Positions 34,323 through 43,556 of a stretch of DNA of 64,000 bases are shown one piece after another. Under the pieces are notes generated by a model, which was not told where the DNA came from, searched no databases, and saw nothing but the letters and a program-made list of their open reading frames with translations. The position numbers and the translations under genes are program-made. Numbering within the stretch: position 1 is the stretch's first letter; each line of letters opens with the position of its first letter. Source of the stretch: Pseudarthrobacter siccitolerans (GTDB lineage: Bacteria; Actinomycetota; Actinomycetes; Actinomycetales; Micrococcaceae); the NCBI RefSeq assembly GCF_030823375.1, contig NZ_JAUSXB010000001.1, positions 1,922,001 to 1,986,000 of the forward strand, in the 5' to 3' direction.

Positions 34323-35494
34323 GGGTTCAGGACCACCTTGATGCAGCCGTCCTCCTTCTTCTGGAACTTCTCGTACAGCGCCGGCGCCCCCTCCAGCCCC
34401 GAGCGGTGGGTGACCAGATCCATCACACCCAGCGGATCGGCGTCGTCCTCCACCAGGGGCAGCAGATAGTCCGTCCAGTGCCGCACGTTGCACTGGCCCA
34501 TCCGGAACTGGATCTGCTTGTCGAACATGGTGAGCAAGGGCATGGGGCTGGCCTGGCCGCCATAGACCCCGCTCAGGGACACTGTGCCGCCCCGGCGCAC
34601 GGCGTCAATGGACGCATGCAAAGCAGCCAGCCGGTCCACGCCTGCCGTCTCCATCGCCTTCTGCGCCAGCTTGTCCGGCAGCAGGCCCAGTGCCTGGTGC
34701 GCGAACCCGGCCACAGGGGATCCGTGCGCTTCCATGCCGACGGCGTCCACCACCGCGTCCGGTCCCCGTCCGGCAGTCATTTCCCTCAGCTGGTCTGCCA
34801 CATCCCTGGTGTAATCGAGAGTTTCCACCCCATGCCGTGCTGCCATCTCCCGCCGTTCGGGGACCGGGTCCACGCCAACTACCCGGAAACCACGGTTGAC
34901 GCCGATCCTGGCGGAAAACTGCCCTACGGGTCCCAAGCCGAAAACGGCCAGGGTGCCGCCAGGCGGGACGTTGGCGTATTCAACGGCCTGCCAGGCAGTA
35001 GGAAGGATGTCGGAGAGGAACAGGTACCGTTCGTCCGGAAGTTCTGTTCCCACCTTGATTGGACCGTAGTCGGCATGCGGGACGCGCAGGTACTCAGCCT
35101 GGCCGCCGGGGACGGAACCGTACAGTTCCGAATAGCCAAAGAGGGCGGCGCCGGAGCCTTTGTCCTTGACCTGGGTGGTCTCGCACTGGGACTGCAGGCC
35201 TTGGGCACAGAAGTAGCAGTGGCCGCAGGCGATGTTAAAGGGGACCACCACGCGGTCGCCCTTGCGCAGGTTGGTGACGCCGCTGCCCACTTCCTCCACG
35301 ATGCCCATGGGTTCGTGCCCTATGACGTCACCCTTGTGCATGTACGGGCCCAGCACCTCATACAGGTGGAGGTCCGAGCCGCAAATAGCGGTGGAGGTGA
35401 TCCGGACAATGGCGTCCGTGGGCTCCTGGATTGCCGGATCAGGCACCTCTGCCACGCTTACCGAGCGTTTTCCCTGCCACGTCAGTGCTTTCAC
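34319..35494 (-). CDS. Zinc-dependent alcohol dehydrogenase (formaldehyde dehydrogenase-like MDR)
   Basis: A 391-residue medium-chain dehydrogenase. Catalytic zinc ligands lie in AICGSDLHLYE and GHEPMGIVEEVG; structural zinc cysteines in CGHCYFCAQGLQSQC. The NAD-binding segment is LAVFGLGPVGQFSARIG, followed by VVGVDPVPERREMA. The insert and length match the glutathione-independent formaldehyde dehydrogenase-like subgroup, whose substrates vary. The GTG at 35494 (VKALTWQGKRS) matches the usual family start and has GGGAG nearby; an ATG at 35524 is possible. Confidence 0.87.
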   Translation of the reverse strand: MKALTWQGKRSVSVAEVPDPAIQEPTDAIVRITSTAICGSDLHLYEVLGPYMHKGDVIGHEPMGIVEEVGSGVTNLRKGDRVVVPFNIACGHCYFCAQGLQSQCETTQVKDKGSGAALFGYSELYGSVPGGQAEYLRVPHADYGPIKVGTELPDERYLFLSDILPTAWQAVEYANVPPGGTLAVFGLGPVGQFSARIGVNRGFRVVGVDPVPERREMAARHGVETLDYTRDVADQLREMTAGRGPDAVVDAVGMEAHGSPVAGFAHQALGLLPDKLAQKAMETAGVDRLAALHASIDAVRRGGTVSLSGVYGGQASPMPLLTMFDKQIQFRMGQCNVRHWTDYLLPLVEDDADPLGVMDLVTHRSGLEGAPALYEKFQKKEDGCIKVVLNP

Positions 35495-35656
35495 AGTCTC
35501 CCTTTCTCTGGATCCGGGCGTCATGCCCTTTCTTCGACGCTAGCGGCTGGCAGGCAAAAAAGTAAGCAGGCTGATGAAAGTCTTGTCGTCCCGGCCCGCT
35601 GCTCCTAGCGTAGGAAGGGCCAGACCACCAGAGATGACGAATGAAAGAGGAACATC

Positions 35657-35905
35657 ATGTCGCTCTACCAGCCGGAACCCGTTGAGATCTCCACGCGGAT
35701 GCGTCCCGGAGAATGGTCGGAGGCCAGCCTGGAGGAGCTCGTGCGCACCTACCGGCAGAGGATCGTGGAGATGGGAGCGAGCGTCACCGACGTGGTGACG
35801 GACATTGAGCGGGGCGACGACGGCTCCGTGCGGGTGGCGGTTTCCTGGGACAAGCCAGCCAATGCCGGTGGCGAGGACGCCGTCACCGGCGGGCAGACGC
35901 TCTAA
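35657..35905 (+). CDS. Small conserved-looking hypothetical protein (82 residues)
   Basis: No family recognised. The start has AGAGGAACATC-ATG, a good ribosome site. The sequence is acidic and mixed alpha/beta (EELVRTYRQRIVEMGASVTDVVTDIERG, VRVAVSWDKP), without signal or membrane segment. It stands alone between the dehydrogenase and the HAD hydrolase gene, both on the other strand. Confidence 0.6.
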   Translation: MSLYQPEPVEISTRMRPGEWSEASLEELVRTYRQRIVEMGASVTDVVTDIERGDDGSVRVAVSWDKPANAGGEDAVTGGQTL

Positions 35906-35912
35906 GGCAGGA

Positions 35913-36626
35913 TCAGGAGGCTGGCGACAGGAGCCGGCCCACGGCGCTGGCAACCAGGTTATCCAGCAGGTCGCGCGGCCCTTCGTAGACTTCTACAGCA
36001 CCCGCCTCCCGAAGTTCGGCGCCATTGACCCCGCCGCAGGTGACGCCGATGGCCGGGATACCCAGCGCGGCGGCGGCCTTCATGTCCCACACGGCATCGC
36101 CCACGAACACGGCGTCCGCCGCCTCCACGCCCAAGGCTTCCAGCGCAGCGGAAAGGATATCGGGTGAAGGTTTGCTTTCCTCGGCGTCATTGGCACTGGT
36201 GGCGGCATCAATGAATTCGTCGGCGTCCAGGGTGGATTTCATGACCTCCAGGTCCTGGTTGCGCGCGGAGGATGCAAGCGCGACGGCGAGACCCACCGCA
36301 TGGCACTGGGCCAGCAGTTCCTTGGCGCCGTCGAACCTGCGCAGTGCCGGCCAGTGGGAGGCGTAGAGAGCGGCATGGCTGGCCATGATTTCAGAATCAA
36401 GGGACTTGTCCCGATCGCCCGGCAGGAGGTTGTCCACCAGCCGGTCGCCGCCCATGCCCACAAAGTGGTGGATCGACGCCATCGGGATGTCGTAGCCCTG
36501 CTGGCGGAAGGCACCCCACCAGGAGATGGTGTGGATGTAGGAGGAATCGATCAAGGTGCCGTCAACGTCAAAGAGAATCCCCCGGCGGCGTCCGCTGTCA
36601 GGGGACTCGTATTCCTGCGGCACCAT
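35913..36626 (-). CDS. HAD-family hydrolase (phosphatase)
   Basis: A 237-residue haloacid dehalogenase-type phosphatase. Motif I is ILFDVDGTLIDSSY with nucleophile Asp20, motif II is VALASSARNQ, motif III is the lysine in ESKPSPDI, and motif IV is VFVGDAVWDMKAA. A helical cap sits between motifs I and II, as in PGP/beta-phosphoglucomutase relatives. Its start overlaps the stop of the DUF1508 gene (TGATG), so the two are translated together. The substrate is unknown. Confidence 0.85.
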   Translation of the reverse strand: MVPQEYESPDSGRRRGILFDVDGTLIDSSYIHTISWWGAFRQQGYDIPMASIHHFVGMGGDRLVDNLLPGDRDKSLDSEIMASHAALYASHWPALRRFDGAKELLAQCHAVGLAVALASSARNQDLEVMKSTLDADEFIDAATSANDAEESKPSPDILSAALEALGVEAADAVFVGDAVWDMKAAAALGIPAIGVTCGGVNGAELREAGAVEVYEGPRDLLDNLVASAVGRLLSPAS

Positions 36627-36916
36627 CAGCTGACCGCAGCCCGCTTGGCATCCGCGGCTTTCCGGGCCCGGGACGCATCCTCCTTGGGGCTGCTCACAGG
36701 ACGCACGCGTTCCCTAATGACCGTACCGGCACCGTCATGGCTCTTGTCCCTGATGAGGCCCGTGCCGGCAATCTCCCGGGCCATTGCCACCCCGGCAACG
36801 GCGGCCCTTTTCGTGGGAAAGGTGACCGAGATGGCCATCAGGTTCCCGGTACCGTCCATCATCCGGACCCTATAGCCGCCGTCGGGCGCGTCCACGAGCT
36901 CAAAATACCCGGCCAT
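36626..36916 (-). CDS. DUF1508 (YegP-like) domain protein
   Basis: A 96-residue protein with one YegP domain (AGYFELVDAPDGGYRVRMMDGTGNLMAISVTFPTKRAAVAGVAM) and a basic, alanine-rich tail. YegP proteins are small, of unknown function and often stress-linked. The internal ATG before AGYFELV is chosen because GGAGGAG lies 8 bases upstream. It is the first gene of a two-gene operon with the HAD hydrolase. A 12-bp palindrome lies about 60 bp upstream. Confidence 0.8.
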   Translation of the reverse strand: MAGYFELVDAPDGGYRVRMMDGTGNLMAISVTFPTKRAAVAGVAMAREIAGTGLIRDKSHDGAGTVIRERVRPVSSPKEDASRARKAADAKRAAVS

Positions 36917-36977
36917 TGCAATCACTCCTCCATCAGTCACGGCTTGTGCTTTTTGGGGGCACTCCATGAAGTGTTAG

Positions 36978-36989
36978 TAAGTATACTTA
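36978..36989. promoter_or_regulatory. Palindrome TAAGTATACTTA upstream of the DUF1508-HAD operon
   Basis: A perfect 12-bp palindrome. With its flanks (AG...TC) it matches 14 of 16 bases of AGTAAGCATGCTTATC upstream of the desaturase operon. It is a likely binding site of one shared regulator. Confidence 0.5.
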
Positions 36990-37032
36990 TCTATTTCGCG
37001 AAGGAGAAGCCGGATGCCCCGGATGCGCCGCC

Positions 37033-38841
37033 TCAGCGCGTTTCTGCCGTTTCCGGTGGAATGGGGGTGTCACTTCGCCGAACCGTATCCTGATGCAGCT
37101 CCAAAGCGCTAGTCACAAGGGCGAAGTGACTGAAGGCCTGGGGTGTATTTCCGAGCTGCCGGCCAAGCCGGACGCCCCATTCCTCACTCAGGAGCCCCAC
37201 GTCGTTGCGCAGGTCCAGGAGCCGCTCGAACAGCTTCCGGGATTCTTCGTGGCGGCCGGCACCCAGCAGCGCTTCCACCAGCCAGAATGAACAAGCCAGG
37301 AAGACGCCCTCATCGCCCGGCAGCCCGTCGTCCGAATCGGCCGGGCGGTAGCGGAGCACGAATCCGTCCTCGGTCAGCTCCCGCTGGATGGCCTCGATGG
37401 TCCCGATCACCCGGGGATCGTCCGCCGGCAGGAAGCCCACCCGTGGAATCAGCAGCAGGCTCGCGTCCAGTTCCGGCCGCCCGTAGGACTGTACAAAAGT
37501 GTTGCGTTTGGCGTCGAACCCGTTGGCCATCACATCCCGGCGGATGGTGTCCCGCAGTTTTTCCCAGCGCTCCACCGGCCCGGGCAGCCCTGAGTCGCGC
37601 ACGCCCTTCACCATCCGGTCCGCTGCAACCCAGGCCATCACCTTCGAGTGCGTGAAGTGCCGGCGCGGCCCCCGCATTTCCCAGAGCCCGTTGTCGGGCT
37701 GGTCCCAGATGGTCTCCAGGTGCTCCATCAGCGCAATCTGGAGGTCCCACGCCTCATCGGAGTGCGTCAGCAGGGAGTTGCGGGTGAGCGCAAGGCAGTC
37801 CAGCACCTCACCCCACACATCCAGCTGGAGCTGTTCGGCAGCGCCGTTGCCAATGCGCACCGGCGTGGAGTTCTCGTAGCCCTTCAGCCAGGGCAGCTCC
37901 ATTTCCGGAAGGCGCCGTTCACCGTGGATCCCGTACATGATCTGGAGGTCTGACGGGTCGCCGGCCACGGCCCGGAGCAGCCAGTCCCGCCAGGCGGCCG
38001 CTTCGGCGGTGTAGCCGGCAGCCAGGAGCGCCTGGAGCGTCATGGTGGCATCCCGGAGCCAGCAGTAGCGGTAGTCCCAGTTACGGGGCCCGCCCGGTTG
38101 TTCCGGCAGCGACGTGGTCACGGCCGCCACGATCCCGCCCGTGGGAGCGTAGGTCAGGGCCTTCAGCGTCACCAGCGAACGGAGCACGGCTTCCTTGTAC
38201 TGGCCCTCCACTGTGCATTGCGAGGCCCAGCCCCGCCAATACGCGTAAGTGGTGCCCAGTACTTCTGCGGCGTCGACAGTATGCGGCCGCCCCACGTGGC
38301 TCGGAGCCCAGGTGAGGACAAACGGAACCCGTTCGCCCGCATTGACCGTGAAGTCGCTGACGGTGTGCATGTTCTCTCCGCGCAGCGGGGCCGGGGTCAC
38401 AAAATAGACGGCGTCCGGACCTGCGATCGCGTGCAGGCCGTACTCGTCTTTACGCACCCAGGGGATGATGTGGCCGTAATCGAAGCGGAGGGTCAGTTCG
38501 CTGTGCATCTCCACGCTTCCGGTGACGCCTTCGACGATGCGGACGATGTCAGCCACCGAGTCGCGCGGCGGCATGAAGTCGATGACCCGCACCGTACCGT
38601 CCGGGGTTTCCCACTCCGTTTCCAGGATCAGGCTGCCGTCCCGGTAGCCGCGGCGGGTGCACGGGCCGCCGCTGGCCGGCGCCAAAAGCCACCGTCCGGC
38701 GTCGGGTGTGTCCAGCAGCGCGTTGAAGCAGGCAGGAGAATCGAACCGGGGAAGGCAAAGCCAGTCGATGGAGCCTTCCTTGTTGACCAGCGCCCCGGTA
38801 TGGAGGTCACCGACAACCGCATAGTCTTCAATTCGCGCCAT
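37033..38841 (-). CDS. Glycoside hydrolase family 15-type protein (glucoamylase/trehalase-like)
   Basis: A 602-residue cytosolic protein. The N-terminal beta-sandwich begins ARIEDYAVVGDLHTGALVNKEGSIDWLCLPRFDSPACF, the hallmark of the bacterial GH15 group. The (alpha/alpha)6 barrel follows, with NWDYRYCWLRDATMTLQALLAAGY carrying substrate-binding residues and DEGVFLACSFWLVEALLGAGR. Relatives hydrolyse trehalose or alpha-glucans. The start MARIEDYAVV at 38841 is preceded by AAGG; an upstream in-frame ATG is less likely. It diverges from a DUF72 gene. Confidence 0.88.
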   Translation of the reverse strand: MARIEDYAVVGDLHTGALVNKEGSIDWLCLPRFDSPACFNALLDTPDAGRWLLAPASGGPCTRRGYRDGSLILETEWETPDGTVRVIDFMPPRDSVADIVRIVEGVTGSVEMHSELTLRFDYGHIIPWVRKDEYGLHAIAGPDAVYFVTPAPLRGENMHTVSDFTVNAGERVPFVLTWAPSHVGRPHTVDAAEVLGTTYAYWRGWASQCTVEGQYKEAVLRSLVTLKALTYAPTGGIVAAVTTSLPEQPGGPRNWDYRYCWLRDATMTLQALLAAGYTAEAAAWRDWLLRAVAGDPSDLQIMYGIHGERRLPEMELPWLKGYENSTPVRIGNGAAEQLQLDVWGEVLDCLALTRNSLLTHSDEAWDLQIALMEHLETIWDQPDNGLWEMRGPRRHFTHSKVMAWVAADRMVKGVRDSGLPGPVERWEKLRDTIRRDVMANGFDAKRNTFVQSYGRPELDASLLLIPRVGFLPADDPRVIGTIEAIQRELTEDGFVLRYRPADSDDGLPGDEGVFLACSFWLVEALLGAGRHEESRKLFERLLDLRNDVGLLSEEWGVRLGRQLGNTPQAFSHFALVTSALELHQDTVRRSDTPIPPETAETR

Positions 38842-38925
38842 GACCTTACCCTGCCACAGCCGGTGCCGGAGTGGACCAGTCAGCCGGGTGTAGCCTCGAA
38901 GAACGGCAGCGGTCACGGGAGGCAC

Positions 38926-39657
38926 ATGGCAATCCACATCGGAACCTCAGGGTGGAGCTACGACCACTGGGAAAACGTCCTGTATCCGCCCAAGCTGCCC
39001 GTGAAGGACAGGCTGCAGCATTACGTGGCCCGGTTCCATACCGTTGAACTCAACGCCAGCTTCTACCGCTGGCCCCGCGACACCACCTTTGCCGGCTGGA
39101 ACCAACGGCTTCCCGCCGGGTTCAGCATGTCTGTCAAGGCACCCCGCGGACTGACCCACGCCAGGAAGCTGAACGAACCGGAGGTCTGGCTGGAGCGCAT
39201 CACCCGGTGCTGGCACGAGCTCGCTGACAAGCGGGCAGTCCTGCTGGTCCAGCTGCCGCCCGGCATGGAACGGGACGATGCCCGGCTGGACTACTTCCTC
39301 GCCGCAGTGCCGGACTGGATCCGGGTGACCGTGGAGTTCCGGCACCCGAGCTGGGAATGTTCCGAGGTGTTTGCCCTGCTGGAGCGGCATCAGGCAGCAT
39401 ACTGCATCATGAGCGGCGCCAACCTACCCTGCATCCTTCGGACCACCGCCCCCTTCGCCTACGTGCGGCTGCACGGCCCGGACCACCAGCACCTCTACGC
39501 GGGCTCCTACTCCGATGCGGACCTGCAGTGGTGGGCCGACCGGATCCGCGAGTGGGCGGGCAACGGCCTGGACGTCTACGCCTATTTCAATAACGACGGC
39601 GGCGGGAACGCCGTGCGGAACGCCGAGACCCTGCGCGGGATCCTTGGCGAAGGGTAA
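38926..39657 (+). CDS. DUF72 (YecE-like) protein
   Basis: A 243-residue TIM-barrel-like protein of the DUF72 family. It starts MAIHIGTSGWSYDHWENVLYPPKLPVKDRLQHYVARFHTVELN, which is diagnostic, and contains VEFRHPSW, YVRLHGPD and a C-terminal VYAYFNNDGGGNAVRNA. The function is unknown; relatives are often near DNA repair or carbohydrate genes. The ribosome site is GGGAGG. The App1-like gene begins 4 bp after its stop, suggesting an operon. Confidence 0.87.
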   Translation: MAIHIGTSGWSYDHWENVLYPPKLPVKDRLQHYVARFHTVELNASFYRWPRDTTFAGWNQRLPAGFSMSVKAPRGLTHARKLNEPEVWLERITRCWHELADKRAVLLVQLPPGMERDDARLDYFLAAVPDWIRVTVEFRHPSWECSEVFALLERHQAAYCIMSGANLPCILRTTAPFAYVRLHGPDHQHLYAGSYSDADLQWWADRIREWAGNGLDVYAYFNNDGGGNAVRNAETLRGILGEG

Positions 39658-39661
39658 CGTC

Positions 39662-40822
39662 ATGAAGCGTCTGCGGACGTCCGGCTCCTCTCCCGCTCGT
39701 GCCGCGCTGTGGCAGAGTGGAGCCATGGACTCGGCTCCGAAGGATTCTCCACAGAACACAGCGCCCGCCTTTTCTCCGGACGCACTCTCCGGGAACCAGG
39801 TGTTCCGGCTCGCGCACTGGCTCTCGGACGCCGTTAACTCGGTTCGGATCCGGCTGGCCAGGCGCTGGAAGTTCGATCCCCAGACCGTGGTGTACCAGGG
39901 TTACGGCTCCACCAGCCAGGTGCGGGTGCTGGGCCGGGTGCTGCTCACGCAGAAGCCGCTGCCGGGGAGCAAAGCCGATCATGCGGCGCGCAATGGCAAC
40001 CAGAACGTCCGCGGCTGGCGTGCCTTCACCAGTGTTCCGCTGCAATTTACCGACGTCGAAATCAGCATCGGCGATGTTGTCACCCATGTCCGGGCGGACC
40101 GGGGCGGACTGATCGATACCGAGGTGGACGTCCGGCTTTCGCCCGGCTGGCACACGGCCATCCTGCGGGCGGAAGGTACTGAGCCTGCCGAGGCGCTGAT
40201 CCACGTCATCGCGCCGGACGTGAAGTTCGGCATCGTCTCGGATATCGATGACACCGTGATGGTGACGGCGCTGCCCCGGCCTTTCCTGGCCCTCTGGAAC
40301 ACTTTTGTGCTGAGCGAACGGGCCCGCATGGCCACGCCCGGCATGGCGGTGCTGCTGGACCGGCTTACCGTTGAACACCCGGACGCACCGGTGGTCTACC
40401 TGTCCACCGGCCCCTGGAACGCAGCGCCCACGCTGGCCCGCTTCCTGAGCCGCAACATGTACCCGGCCGGAGCCCTGCTGCTGACGGACTGGGGCCTGAC
40501 GCAGGACCGCTGGTTCCGCAGCGGCCAGGACCACAAGCTGCGCAACCTCGAGCGGCTCGCCAAGGAATTCCCGGACATGCGCTGGCTGCTCATCGGCGAC
40601 AACGGCCAGCACGATGAAGCGATCTACTCACGCTTCGCGCAGGACAACCCGGACAAGGTTGCCGCCATCGCCATCCGCCAACTGTCCATCAGCGAGTCCG
40701 TATTCGCAGGTGGCCACTCCGAGGACGGGGACCACACCACGTCCCGGGTGCCGTGGATCTACTCCCCTGATGGCGCCGGGATCGCCAAACAGCTGGCCAT
40801 GCTGGGCGTCCTCCAGCGTTGA
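39662..40822 (+). CDS. App1-like phosphatidate phosphatase-domain protein (DUF2183)
   Basis: A 386-residue protein. The C-terminal half has the HAD-type catalytic motif DIDDTV (residues 194-199), VVYLSTGPWNAAPTLARFL and LIGDNGQHDEAIY. These match the App1/DUF2183 domain, known in yeast as a phosphatidate phosphatase. The N-terminal half (about 45-185) is a beta-rich domain with VVYQGYGSTSQVRVLGRVLL. The bacterial role is unproven. It is predicted to be cytosolic, with no membrane segment. The start at 39662 has AAGGG; an internal ATG at 39725 with GTGGAG is an equal alternative. Confidence 0.82.
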   Translation: MKRLRTSGSSPARAALWQSGAMDSAPKDSPQNTAPAFSPDALSGNQVFRLAHWLSDAVNSVRIRLARRWKFDPQTVVYQGYGSTSQVRVLGRVLLTQKPLPGSKADHAARNGNQNVRGWRAFTSVPLQFTDVEISIGDVVTHVRADRGGLIDTEVDVRLSPGWHTAILRAEGTEPAEALIHVIAPDVKFGIVSDIDDTVMVTALPRPFLALWNTFVLSERARMATPGMAVLLDRLTVEHPDAPVVYLSTGPWNAAPTLARFLSRNMYPAGALLLTDWGLTQDRWFRSGQDHKLRNLERLAKEFPDMRWLLIGDNGQHDEAIYSRFAQDNPDKVAAIAIRQLSISESVFAGGHSEDGDHTTSRVPWIYSPDGAGIAKQLAMLGVLQR

Positions 40823-40874
40823 GTTCCCACTGCAGGCTTGGCCCGGCAGCGCGCTGCCCTAACCCGCAGCCGGC

Positions 40875-42437
40875 CTAGGCGCTGGCACCCAACGGGGCCA
40901 CGCCGTCGTCGGGCGATTCTGCATCCAGGACCTCCGGATCGAGCCCTTCGGGCGCGACGGCCGCCGCGATGGCAACGTCCGCCGCGGCGGCAAGGTCGCG
41001 CTCCTCGATGAGCTCCTGGTACCAGAAGTAGGAGGCCTTGGGGGTGCGCTCCAGGGTTTCGAAGTCCACGTGCAGCAGCCCGAACGGCTGGTTGTAGCCC
41101 GCGGACCACTCGAAATTGTCCATCAGGGACCACACGTAGTAGCCGCGCAGGTCAATCGACTCAGCCACACCACCCGGGGCGGTAGCGCGCAGCGCTGCGT
41201 CAAGGTGGTCGGAGAGGTATTTCAGGCGCCGCTCGTCGGGAATGAACCGGGTGTTGGTGGACTTGTCCCGGACGATGATGTCCTCGAAGCTGGCCCCGCC
41301 CTCGGTAAGGATGACGGGCGGCAGGTTTGGGTAGCGTTCGGCCATCTCCTTCAGCGCGACCGCCATGTATTCCGGTTTCACGGGCCAGCCGTAGGACGTG
41401 ATGTCCGCTTCCGGCCAGGTTTCCACGTGGAAGGGGGTGCCTCCACTGCCGGCTGCGTTGAGGTCGCTGCCCATGGCCTCGGCCATGCTCGCCGGCACCG
41501 CCCCGCCACCCGGGCCCACAGCCACCTTGGTTGGCATGTAGTAGTTGAGCCCGTAGAAATCGAGCGGCTGGGAAATGAGTTCCATGTCCTGTTCGGGGTG
41601 CTCGAACGAGCTGAAGAACTTGGCGGCCCGGATCACGTCCGGATATTTCCCGGTGAGCACGGGGTCGGCGTAGAGCCGGTTCTGGGCCAGGTCCATCAGG
41701 CCCGCACTGAGGTAGTCCAGCGGGTTGATGGAGTTGGGGACCATGGGCGAGTAGACATTCGTCATGCCGATTTCGCCCGGCACCTTCGCGGCGCGCAGCG
41801 CCTGCACGGCGAGCCCGTGCCCCAGCAGCTGGTGGTGGACGGTAGGGAAGGCACCCAGGAGGAGTTCCTTGCCCGGCGAATGCAGGCCGAGTGTGTAACC
41901 GTTGGTGCTCACCGTGGCCGGCTCGTTGATGGTCACCCAGCGGGCGACGCGGTCGCCGAAGGCCTCGGCCAGGATGCCGGCGTACTCGCCCAGGCGGTAT
42001 GCGGTGTCCCGGTTCATCCACCCGCCGTCCTCGTCCAAGGCCAGGGGTGTGTCCCAGTGGTAGATGGTGGCCATGGGCGAGATTCCGTTGGCCAGGAGTT
42101 CGTCCAGGAGCCGGTCGTAAAAGGCCAGGCCGGCCCGGTTTGCCGGACCGCTGCCGGTGGGCTGGATGCGCGGCCAGGCGAACGAGAACCGGTACGAGTC
42201 AACGCCCAGCTGCTTCATGAGGGCGACGTCCTGGGGCATTCGGTGGTAATGGTCGCAGGCCACTTTCGGGCTTTGGTCCTCTACGATGGCGCCGGGCTTG
42301 GCCGCAAACGCATCCCAGCCCGCGGGTCCGCGGCCGTCCTCCTCCAGGGCGCCTTCGATCTGGAACGCTGCCGTGGCAACCCCAAGCGTGAACCCCTGCG
42401 GGATGCGTGCGGCGAGGTCCCTGGCGGAGATGTGCAT
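40875..42437 (-). CDS. Family 1 beta-glucosidase
   Basis: A GH1 (alpha/beta)8 barrel, 520 residues. It begins FTLGVATAAFQIEGALEEDGRGPAGWD, the family N-terminal signature. The acid/base glutamate lies in VTINEPATVS and the nucleophile in VILTEGGASFED (TEGG in place of the usual TENG). YSLMDNFEW-type substrate residues appear as YYVWSLMDNFEWSAGY. It would release glucose or galactose from beta-glycosides in the cytosol. The last about 40 residues are an extra alanine/glutamate-rich tail. No sugar transporter is adjacent. Confidence 0.92.
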   Translation of the reverse strand: MHISARDLAARIPQGFTLGVATAAFQIEGALEEDGRGPAGWDAFAAKPGAIVEDQSPKVACDHYHRMPQDVALMKQLGVDSYRFSFAWPRIQPTGSGPANRAGLAFYDRLLDELLANGISPMATIYHWDTPLALDEDGGWMNRDTAYRLGEYAGILAEAFGDRVARWVTINEPATVSTNGYTLGLHSPGKELLLGAFPTVHHQLLGHGLAVQALRAAKVPGEIGMTNVYSPMVPNSINPLDYLSAGLMDLAQNRLYADPVLTGKYPDVIRAAKFFSSFEHPEQDMELISQPLDFYGLNYYMPTKVAVGPGGGAVPASMAEAMGSDLNAAGSGGTPFHVETWPEADITSYGWPVKPEYMAVALKEMAERYPNLPPVILTEGGASFEDIIVRDKSTNTRFIPDERRLKYLSDHLDAALRATAPGGVAESIDLRGYYVWSLMDNFEWSAGYNQPFGLLHVDFETLERTPKASYFWYQELIEERDLAAAADVAIAAAVAPEGLDPEVLDAESPDDGVAPLGASA

Positions 42438-42609
42438 TGAATCAACCCTTACTACGGACAGGACGGTGCGCGCGCCACTCCTTGGACCCGCGCGAGGTCA
42501 GGACCATATCCTCGCACGATTCCTGTGCTCCGTGCCGGGCGCCCTGCCAGTGTCCTGGACTGAACACAATTCCCCGCCGCCAGCGGGCAGCCGGTCCAGT
42601 CCCGCGCGG

Positions 42610-42987
42610 CTACTGCTCGCCGAACAAGAATTCCTTCGCGTGCGCCACGGCCTTGCGGAAGGCATCATTGCGGAGCGTCACCAGGTGTTCCGTATCGCCG
42701 TCGGCCGGTTCAAGGTACCCCGTGTAGCCCGGCCGGAGGACCCAGATGTCTCCCCCAGGCGGAAGATAGAAGACGCCAAAGGACCGCTGCTGTTTTTCCT
42801 CCGATGTCCATACCGGCACCACGGCCAGGGCAGCGCCCGTTGTAGCGTTAATCCACTGGGCACGGGGCAGGGGCTCCTCGTGTTCTTCGGGGTCCAGGAA
42901 CGGCGCGGTGCCTTCGCCCCAGCGCTGTTCGAAACGCTCATGGAACGCCGGCATCAGGTGTGAGTCATAGCGGCGCCAATCGCTCAT
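42610..42987 (-). CDS. Uncharacterised protein (125 residues)
   Basis: I do not recognise the family. The protein is soluble, acidic and rich in Trp/Phe/Tyr (SDWRRYDSHLMPAFHERFEQRWGEG, WINATTGAALAVVPVWTSEEKQQRSFGVFYLPPGG), ending AKEFLFGEQ. The start has GGCGGAG upstream. It lies between the beta-glucosidase and DnaJ-like genes on the same strand but with gaps of about 100-170 bp, so it is probably a single-gene unit. Confidence 0.6.
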   Translation of the reverse strand: MSDWRRYDSHLMPAFHERFEQRWGEGTAPFLDPEEHEEPLPRAQWINATTGAALAVVPVWTSEEKQQRSFGVFYLPPGGDIWVLRPGYTGYLEPADGDTEHLVTLRNDAFRKAVAHAKEFLFGEQ

Positions 42988-43087
42988 TCGGTTCTCCGCC
43001 TCTCAAGGTACTGCCGCAAGGGTTGGTTCCCGGGCGGCTGAAGGTATCCGTTGGATCAGGTGCCTGCGTAGGAGCGCTTCGGGGCCG

Positions 43088-43471
43088 CTACGCCCAGGGT
43101 CCGCTTTCCCAGTGCACGGGACTGATCCTGATGGTGGTCCCGGAAGGTCCGCTCCGGCGTTGGACTTTGCGCACCGGAATATCCCGCGCGGTTCCCGACG
43201 CCGATGCTGCCGGCACCGCCTTTGCCTCACGGTCGTAGGCTGCCCGCCGGGCCGGATCGCGCAGGACGGCGAAGGCCTGCATGATCCGCAGCAGTTCCCC
43301 GTCGGGTGCCGGCAGTTCCGCCACCGGATCCTGCCCGCCTGCATTTGCCCTGCCCATATCCAGGTCCGGGTGGCGACTGCGCATCAGGGCCCGGTAGGCG
43401 CGCGAAATCTGTTGCTGCGTGGCGTCCCGCGGGACACGCAGCGCCGCGTAGTGGTCCGGGATCTCGCTCAT
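43088..43471 (-). CDS. DnaJ-domain protein
   Basis: A 127-residue protein with an N-terminal J domain (IPDHYAALRVPRDATQQQISRAYRALMRSRHPDLDM, His-Pro-Asp at about residues 34-36) that is interrupted by a glycine/alanine loop before LLRIMQAFAVLRDPARRAAYDRE. A short basic tail follows; there is no G/F or zinc domain. It should stimulate an Hsp70. It lies downstream of the hsp20 gene on the same strand, beyond a strong terminator hairpin. The start at MSEIPDHY has GGAAGG upstream. Confidence 0.85.
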   Translation of the reverse strand: MSEIPDHYAALRVPRDATQQQISRAYRALMRSRHPDLDMGRANAGGQDPVAELPAPDGELLRIMQAFAVLRDPARRAAYDREAKAVPAASASGTARDIPVRKVQRRSGPSGTTIRISPVHWESGPWA

Positions 43472-43512
43472 CTCAGCCTTCCGGTTCCAGGCCTGTCCGG
43501 GCGTGGGTGGCG

Positions 43513-43543
43513 GCGCCGGGCAACCGCAAGGGTTGCCCGGCGC
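43513..43543. terminator. Strong hairpin between hsp20 and the DnaJ-like gene
   Basis: GCGCCGGGCAACC and GGTTGCCCGGCGC pair perfectly over 13 bp around a 5-base loop, 14 bp after the hsp20 stop. It probably ends or attenuates the hsp20 transcript before the DnaJ-like gene. Confidence 0.75.
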
Positions 43544-43556
43544 AGGCGGGAGGGTC